Source: JAVBLK01 sp031553565 (GTDB lineage: Bacteria > Bacillota > Clostridia > Christensenellales > DUVY01). From it: a DNA stretch of 64,000 nt. The notes below the pieces were generated by a model, which was not told the origin of the DNA, searched no databases, and was given only the letters and a program-made list of their open reading frames with translations. The position numbers were made by a program, and so were the translations under genes. This document shows positions 59,609 through 64,000 of the stretch, one piece after another; position 1 is the stretch's first letter, and each line of letters opens with the position of its first letter. The stretch lies in NCBI GenBank assembly GCA_031553565.1, contig JAVBLK010000037.1:6634-70633 (forward strand), in the 5' to 3' direction.

Positions 59609-60331
59609 TTACTTTTTCAGCGTTCCCATGAATTCACAGCCCGCCAGCTCGCCTAAGCAATCTGCGGCGGCAAATTTATACTCCGGCTCGTTATATATTA
59701 TGTTTGCAGCCGCGATCCCGCAGTCGATTTCCTGAAGATTCGAAAGGAACGGTAACGCCGGCTTTTTCCTGTAAAGATCCAGCTTATCAACGCCGCATTT
59801 AAACCTTGCGGGCTGCTTGTTCATCGCGGACGGCGCAAGCCTTGCCGCATTGAGCGCGGGCAAGAACGCCCCGGTATCGCCGTATGCTATTTCCGGCACG
59901 GGCTTGCGGCCGGCCTCCGCGCTGTCCTTTCTAAACGGCTCGCCAGGCCTTCCCAGCGCGATACTGATAACGTATTCCGTTTCCGCCGCTTTCTCCTTCG
60001 GCCTCGCGCCGCCCAGCCAACAGGTGCCGTACCCCTTCGCGGTAAGTTTAAGCACGGCGTTTTGCCCGAAAAATCCTGCGTTCATCAAATAGCCGGGCTT
60101 CTTTTCGCTCTTTATTATCAGGTAGTACGGGGCGCGGACCAGAAACATACCCCCCGCGGCTTTCATATATTCCTCCCGTGTCAAAAGCTCCGCGCTTACA
60201 TCAATATCTAAAAGCTTTGCCGCGCCTGCAATAATTTCCTTTACTTCCGCCTCCTCGGCGGCGGTAAAGGGGGTATCGATATATTTCCTTATTGACTTAC
60301 GCCGGATGATTTCCTGTTTTAATTCCGCCAT
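59609..60331 (-). CDS. Nitroreductase-family protein
   Basis: A 240-aa flavoprotein of the nitroreductase superfamily with two repeated halves (TM1586 type). IIRRKSIRKYIDTPF binds FMN, GTCWLGG is the middle motif, and LNAARLAPSAMNKQP repeats the FMN motif in the second half. The substrate is unknown. The ATG at 60331 follows GGGAGGG. A hairpin GCGGCTGTT / AACAGCCGC with a T-run on the + strand (60378-60412) lies upstream, pointing against the gene. Confidence 0.85.
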   Translation of the reverse strand: MAELKQEIIRRKSIRKYIDTPFTAAEEAEVKEIIAGAAKLLDIDVSAELLTREEYMKAAGGMFLVRAPYYLIIKSEKKPGYLMNAGFFGQNAVLKLTAKGYGTCWLGGARPKEKAAETEYVISIALGRPGEPFRKDSAEAGRKPVPEIAYGDTGAFLPALNAARLAPSAMNKQPARFKCGVDKLDLYRKKPALPFLSNLQEIDCGIAAANIIYNEPEYKFAAADCLGELAGCEFMGTLKK

Positions 60332-60444
60332 TTCGGCTTCCCTCCCTTCTTTTAAGAAAAATGCCGCAGTTATACGCGGCTGTTCCGGGATTTCCCAAAA
60401 CAGCCGCTTTTTTCTTTATACTAATACCATTTATAATTTACCAA

Positions 60445-60577
60445 AGTAAACGCTGAAAATTTAAGAATAATTTACAGTTGCGTCTTTTTCGGATGAAAAC
60501 GTCTTCTTTCCTTCACAAATAGTTCTACTATTTGCTGCAAAAACAAGCCGTTTTCTGCATTAAAAATACTTGCTCTA
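60445..60577 (-). repeat. Family-1 inverted-repeat element, copy F, truncated
   Basis: Reverse orientation, 133 bp. The left end AGTAAACGCTG and the core ATAGTTCTACTATTTGCTGC are kept; the sequence stops at TTGCTCTA, lacking the other ~30-bp terminus. The break is 3 nt from the trpB stop (60581-60583). Confidence 0.8.
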
Positions 60578-60580
60578 GTA

Positions 60581-61945
60581 TTAGATATTAAATTTCGGCA
60601 GGCTCGCCGTGCTCTTTTCAAGCATCTCTTCGGTGTAAGCGGCGTCCGTTATGTTCCCGTGATTGTATTCGTTGTACGCCGCAAGGTCAAAATATCCGTG
60701 GCCGGTAAGGTTGAAAAGTATCGTCTTCGCCTCGCCCGTCTCGCGGCATTTTATCGCCTCGTTTACCGCGGCGCAGATCGCGTGTGAGGATTCGGGCGCG
60801 GGCAGCAGCACCTCGTTCTTTGCAAACATGACCGCGCTCTTGAATACTTCCGTCTGATTTACGGCCACAGCGTCCACAATTTTCTCGTGTACAAGCTGGC
60901 TGACCAGCGACGACGCGCCGTGATACCTGAGCCCGCCCGCGTGTATCGAGCTGGGCATAAACCCGCTCCCCAGTGTGTACTGCAGCATCGCAGGGGTCAG
61001 GCCCGCCTGGTCGCCATAATCATAGGCGTACTTCCCGCGCGTCAAGGAGGGGCAAGCGCTGGGCTCTACGGCGATGTACTTTGTTTTGTCGCCCTCGCGC
61101 AGCGTTTTTCCGATAAAAGGGAAGGCTATTCCGCCGAAGTTGCTCCCGCCGCCTACGCAGGCGATAACGACGTCAGGGTACTCCCCTATTTTCTCGAATT
61201 GCTTTAACGCCTCCTGCCCGATGACCGTTTGGTGCAGTACGACGTGGTTTAGGACGCTGCCCAGTGCGTAGTGCGTTTTCTTTTCCTTAAGCGCGACTTC
61301 CACGGCCTCGCTGATAGCGGTACCAAGGCTGCCGCCGCAATCCGGGTCGTCCTTTAAAATCTTGCGCCCGAACTCGGTGGTCATCGACGGCGACGGAATG
61401 ACCTCTGCGCCGAACGTCTCCATGATCATCTTGCGGTACGGCTTTTGCTGCGTACTGACCTTGATCATATAGACGACGCACTCGATGCCGAACATCGCGC
61501 AGGCTGCTGACAGCGCGGTGCCCCACTGCCCCGCCCCCGTCTCGGTCGTAATTTTCTTGATACCGGCTTTCTTGTTGTAATAAGCCTGCGGTATGGCCGA
61601 GTTCAATTTGTGGCTGCCCGACGGGTTGTTGCCCTCGTACTTGTAATATAACTTTGCGGGCGTTTTAAGCGCCTTCTCCAAACGGTATGCGCGCATCAGC
61701 GGGCTGGGGCGATAAGTCTTGTAAGCGTCGCGAATAAATTTGGGTATCTCGATATACCGCTCCGTACTCATCTCCTGCTCGATAACGTCAGGCGGGAACA
61801 GGGCGGCAAGATCAGATGCCGAAAGTATTTTCCCGTCCCTGCCCCTGGGCGGCGCGGGCGGATTCTTAAGATCCGCCGCGATATTGTACCAGAATTTAGG
61901 CACCTCATTTTCACTTAAATATATTTTGTTAGGTATCTTTTTCAT
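60581..61945 (-). CDS. trpB: Tryptophan synthase beta chain, TrpB2 type
   Basis: A 454-aa PLP enzyme of the TrpB2 group, longer than TrpB1 (~400 aa). GSHKLNSA carries the PLP lysine, ETGAGQWGTALS the catalytic Glu loop and CVGGGSNFGG the phosphate loop. It condenses indole with serine. No trpA or other trp gene is adjacent, as is common for TrpB2, which may salvage indole. The ATG at 61945 follows GGAGAG. No T-box or other tryptophan-control RNA is recognised upstream. Confidence 0.94.
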   Translation of the reverse strand: MKKIPNKIYLSENEVPKFWYNIAADLKNPPAPPRGRDGKILSASDLAALFPPDVIEQEMSTERYIEIPKFIRDAYKTYRPSPLMRAYRLEKALKTPAKLYYKYEGNNPSGSHKLNSAIPQAYYNKKAGIKKITTETGAGQWGTALSAACAMFGIECVVYMIKVSTQQKPYRKMIMETFGAEVIPSPSMTTEFGRKILKDDPDCGGSLGTAISEAVEVALKEKKTHYALGSVLNHVVLHQTVIGQEALKQFEKIGEYPDVVIACVGGGSNFGGIAFPFIGKTLREGDKTKYIAVEPSACPSLTRGKYAYDYGDQAGLTPAMLQYTLGSGFMPSSIHAGGLRYHGASSLVSQLVHEKIVDAVAVNQTEVFKSAVMFAKNEVLLPAPESSHAICAAVNEAIKCRETGEAKTILFNLTGHGYFDLAAYNEYNHGNITDAAYTEEMLEKSTASLPKFNI

Positions 61946-62496
61946 AATTTTCTCTCCGTTCTTGTATGATTTTACGCGTAAATGCTTTTCTCTTTATTTA
62001 AAGGCGCCCGCTCCGCGATATTTTTTTGACGGGCGTCATACCCTTTTTACCGCAAACCCGCTTAAAAGCCTTGGTATTTATCTATGCCGTCTGCGCTATA
62101 TTTCCTGCCGCCCGCACTGCTCATCATGAAAAAAAACGCGGTTAAAATTACGATGCCCCGCTGCAGGTAAATCAAAATCTGCCTTCGGTAAAGTATAGCA
62201 AAATACGGCATAAAGCACAATACTTTTCAGCGGCGTTAATAAATTAGGTGAAACTGTCGGGCAGATAGCGGGCCAAAAAGGGACGGCCGCCGCCCGGAAA
62301 AAAATTAAATCTGCGCGTTGCCGCGCCAACCTTTCATAAAATTGATTTGAAAAAAGGATGCAAAAGGATACTCCGCCCCGTCGGGACGGCCGCAAGCAAA
62401 ATTCGGTTTTATTCTGCCGGAATCCATTTTCTTTGCGCTTTTTACCTTTTGCCTATACAGGATAATGTGATATTATACTAATCCTCATTTTAATTT

Positions 62497-62655
62497 GGTA
62501 ACGATGAATAAATGAGGTGAATTTAGAGCAAGTATTTTTCAGTATGAAAACGGCTTGTTTTTGCAGGAAATAGTAGAACTATTTGCAAAAAAAGAAGATG
62601 TTTTCAGGCGAAAAAGACGCCGCTGGAAATTAGACCAAATTATTCAGCGTTTCCT
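62497..62655 (+). repeat. Family-1 inverted-repeat element, copy G
   Basis: A full copy. Ends are GGTAACGATGAATAA and TTATTCAGCGTTTCCTTT, with the core TTTAGAGCAAGTATTTTT, AAATAGTAGAACTATTTGC and AAAAGACGCCGCTGG. Confidence 0.85.
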
Positions 62656-62689
62656 TTACTAATATTTCGCCATCTTTTCGGTACAAAGC

Positions 62690-62775
62690 CGCCTAAAATG
62701 CCCGCGCGTAGGCTTTGCTACGCGTCCGCTTTAAGTCTGCTTTGCCCCCCAAAAATCTATGCAAAATATTTAGTA
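62690..62775. repeat. Family-4 hairpin repeat, copy 2
   Basis: GCCTAAAATGCCCG, hairpin CGCGTAG-GCTTTG-CTACGCG, then TCTGCTTTG and CAAAAATCTATGCAAAAT. The same order and partly the same bases occur at 37698-37785 after copy D. Confidence 0.45.
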
Positions 62776-62872
62776 AATTTAAATGGTATTAGTATAACAA
62801 TTATATTCCAATCACTGCTGTGATGTCAATGCTTTTACAAAAATTTTGCTGTCAGCTGCGCATTTTACACTG

Positions 62873-63487
62873 TCAGACCGGCAAAATCTTCTTTTTAAAC
62901 TCGGCGTTCAGGATTTGCGCCGAAGCCGAATATATCGCCGACAACCCGCAAAGTATGCCTACCGCGCCGGAAATTTTTGTAATGATTTCCGCCCCGGTAA
63001 AATCGCCCAGCGCAAGGCCGAAAAACAATATCGCCAGGCTGAAAAATACGATCCTGGTGATCACATTGTGCTTTAAGGTCCCAATCGCCATAACGGCGGT
63101 AAATATGCCCCATACAAGCAGGTAAAAGCCCATCGATACCCCGTCAGCCGCAGCGGCCGCAAACGGGTTCCACCAAATAACTACAAGCGACCACCAAAAG
63201 CAGCCGTATGCCGTAAACGCCGTACCGCCGAAGGTATTCCCTGCCCTGTATTCCAGAATCCCGGCGATCATCTGCGCCAACCCGCCCAAGGCAAAACCCA
63301 TCGCAAGTATGGTTACTGAAAGTCCGGTTATTCCGGAGTTGCGGATGTTCAAAAGAACCGTGGTCATCCCAAAGCCCAAAAGCCCCAATGGCGCCGGATT
63401 GGCCTTTGCTTTTACCGGCACGGCCGCGCCCGCATTAGCTTGTTCCGGCATCCCGGCATTTCTCTCATTTTCTTCCTTGACTACCAT
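62873..63487 (-). CDS. satP: Acetate/succinate transporter, GPR1/FUN34/YaaH family
   Basis: A 204-aa membrane protein with six helices. The family signature NPAPLGLLGFGMTTVLLN is intact, followed by YGCFWWSLVVIWW. It imports or exports acetate with protons. The start is ATG 63487 (MVVKEENERN) with AAAGGA 8 nt upstream; the frame to 63544 is rejected. The first ~30 residues are charged and cytoplasmic. Confidence 0.93.
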   Translation of the reverse strand: MVVKEENERNAGMPEQANAGAAVPVKAKANPAPLGLLGFGMTTVLLNIRNSGITGLSVTILAMGFALGGLAQMIAGILEYRAGNTFGGTAFTAYGCFWWSLVVIWWNPFAAAAADGVSMGFYLLVWGIFTAVMAIGTLKHNVITRIVFFSLAILFFGLALGDFTGAEIITKISGAVGILCGLSAIYSASAQILNAEFKKKILPV

Positions 63488-63606
63488 ACAAGATTCCTTT
63501 AACAAAACTTTTCTATTATAGAAGCCGCATAATAAAAACGGCAAAGCACTTTTTGCCGCCGCGTGAAAAATATTATATCATATCCCGTTTAGGACGCCAA
63601 ATAATT

Positions 63607-63635
63607 TTGACACGGTTACCGTTTTAGTCTATAAT
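63607..63635 (+). promoter_or_regulatory. Perfect consensus sigma-70 promoter upstream of tRNA-Ser
   Basis: TTGACA (63607-63612), 17-nt spacer, TATAAT (63630-63635). It reads toward the tRNA-Ser pair. About 170 nt of unexplained DNA follows, with a possible hairpin between TTGGCAG (63732) and CTGCCAA (63778). Confidence 0.9.
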
Positions 63636-63811
63636 TAGGCCGTTAGAAAAAAGTGCGGGATGGCAAAATTCTTTATAGATATATAAACCTCCGCCCCGGC
63701 GCTTACAGAAACAATGTGACTCAACTTATACTTGGCAGGACATAAAAGTCATTGATCGAACCGTTTTGTTGCCTTTCTGCCAATAGACAAGTGATGATTT
63801 AATAACAGAAT

Positions 63812-63867
63812 GGAGAGTTGGCCGAGCGGTTGATGGCGCCAGTCTTGAAAACCACCCGCAATTCTCT
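63812..63867 (+). pseudogene. Truncated tRNA-Ser remnant
   Basis: The 5' half matches tRNA-Ser (GGAGAGTTGGCCGAGCGG, then GCCAGTCTTGAAAAC with anticodon TGA). After the anticodon the sequence becomes CACCCGC and then AATTCTCT, which can still pair with the acceptor strand. The 3' side of the anticodon stem, the variable arm and the T arm are absent, so it cannot be a normal tRNA. Confidence 0.75.
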
Positions 63868-63904
63868 AACAATTAGCGCTTGAATTGAACACACAATTGA
63901 ATAT

Positions 63905-63992
63905 GGAAAGTTGGCCGAGTGGTTGAAGGCGCCAGTCTTGAAAACTGGATTAGTGAAAGCTAACTGGGGTTCGAATCCCTAACTTTCCGCCA
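63905..63992 (+). tRNA. tRNA-Ser (TGA)
   Basis: 88 nt with encoded CCA. The acceptor stem GGAAAGT / ACTTTCC, anticodon stem CCAGT / ACTGG around CTTGAAA (anticodon TGA), long variable arm TTAG-TGAAAG-CTAA and T arm GGGGTTCGAATCCC are all intact. Confidence 0.95.
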
Positions 63993-64000
63993 AAATGCCC

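Larger units (their letters stand above)
61946..62872. other. Long spacer with repeats, no convincing gene
   Basis: Frames here lack ribosome sites and family likeness. It holds family-1 copy G (62497-62655), the family-4 hairpin (62690-62775), and TTATACTAAT words at 62473 and, reversed with AAATGGTATT, at 62781-62797. The same TTATACTAATACCATTT also lies at 60416 beside copy F. Confidence 0.55.

Noticed and set aside
61946..62100. T-box or other tryptophan leader for trpB
   Set aside because: I looked for the T-box core (GGGTGGTACCGCG-like) and specifier arrangement and found neither.
62096..62395. 99-aa minus-strand frame upstream of trpB
   Set aside because: No ribosome site, no family likeness, and Arg/Cys-rich noise composition.
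2166..62655. CRISPR array
   Set aside because: The repeats are ~165 bp, dispersed, in both orientations and without regular spacers. No cas gene is present.

Overview
The window looks like chromosome from an anaerobic, endospore-forming member of the Firmicutes (class Clostridia or a close relative). The reasons are a class III (oxygen-sensitive) ribonucleotide reductase under a paired NrdR operator, SpoIIID, the sporulation proteins YqfC and YqfD, WalJ/YycJ, YqzL, the conserved Gram-positive cluster yqfC-yqfD-pgpH-ybeY-cdd-era, rpsF-ssb-rpsR, and an oxygen-sensitive two-subunit class I fumarase. Coding DNA is fairly G+C rich by eye; spacers are AT rich and full of small palindromic repeats.

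Layout. 1-5 kb: a small cysteine-rich protein, a coiled-coil/one-TM protein, then nrdD-nrdG read leftwards. 5-10.5 kb: a membrane-anchored ComEC-type metallo-beta-lactamase protein, a patatin-like hydrolase, a small membrane protein and a two-component system. 11-15.7 kb: a potABCD polyamine importer operon. 15.8-20.4 kb: an M14 peptidase, two CPBP membrane proteases and walJ. 20.5-23 kb: two-subunit fumarase and cysK. 23-31 kb: a surface polysaccharide block (galE, an O-antigen ligase-like protein, uppP, a CapD-type epimerase/dehydratase, a Wzz-like protein with a degenerate kinase domain, glmM). 31.4-42.3 kb: spoIIID, two large related hybrid histidine kinases, a probably acquired AAA/DUF4143 ATPase, tRNA-Asn, mgsA. 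42.3-50.5 kb: a VanW protein, a cation-transport module (P-type ATPase, two PII-like proteins, DUF1538 membrane protein) and mnmE. 50.6-58.6 kb: a zinc-ribbon microprotein, the ribosomal/SSB operon, yqzL and the era-to-yqfC cluster. 58.7-64 kb: an Lgt-family protein, nitroreductase, TrpB2, an acetate transporter, a broken tRNA-Ser and an intact tRNA-Ser.

Three things stand out beyond the genes. (1) At least seven dispersed copies of a ~165-bp inverted-repeat element (called family 1 here) lie in spacers on both strands, one inside the pot operon, one overlapping a stop codon and one ending 3 nt from a stop codon. A second palindromic family and a third, hairpin-forming family are also present; two third-family copies overlap the stop codons of nrdD and rpsR, with arms that differ in sequence but stay complementary. 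(2) About eight genes have a good sigma-70 -10 box only 6-10 nt before the start codon and no Shine-Dalgarno, which predicts leaderless mRNAs. (3) DUF1538, two PII-like proteins and a P-type ATPase form an apparent nucleotide-sensing ion transport unit. No CRISPR array, prophage, transposase or recognised defence system was seen.
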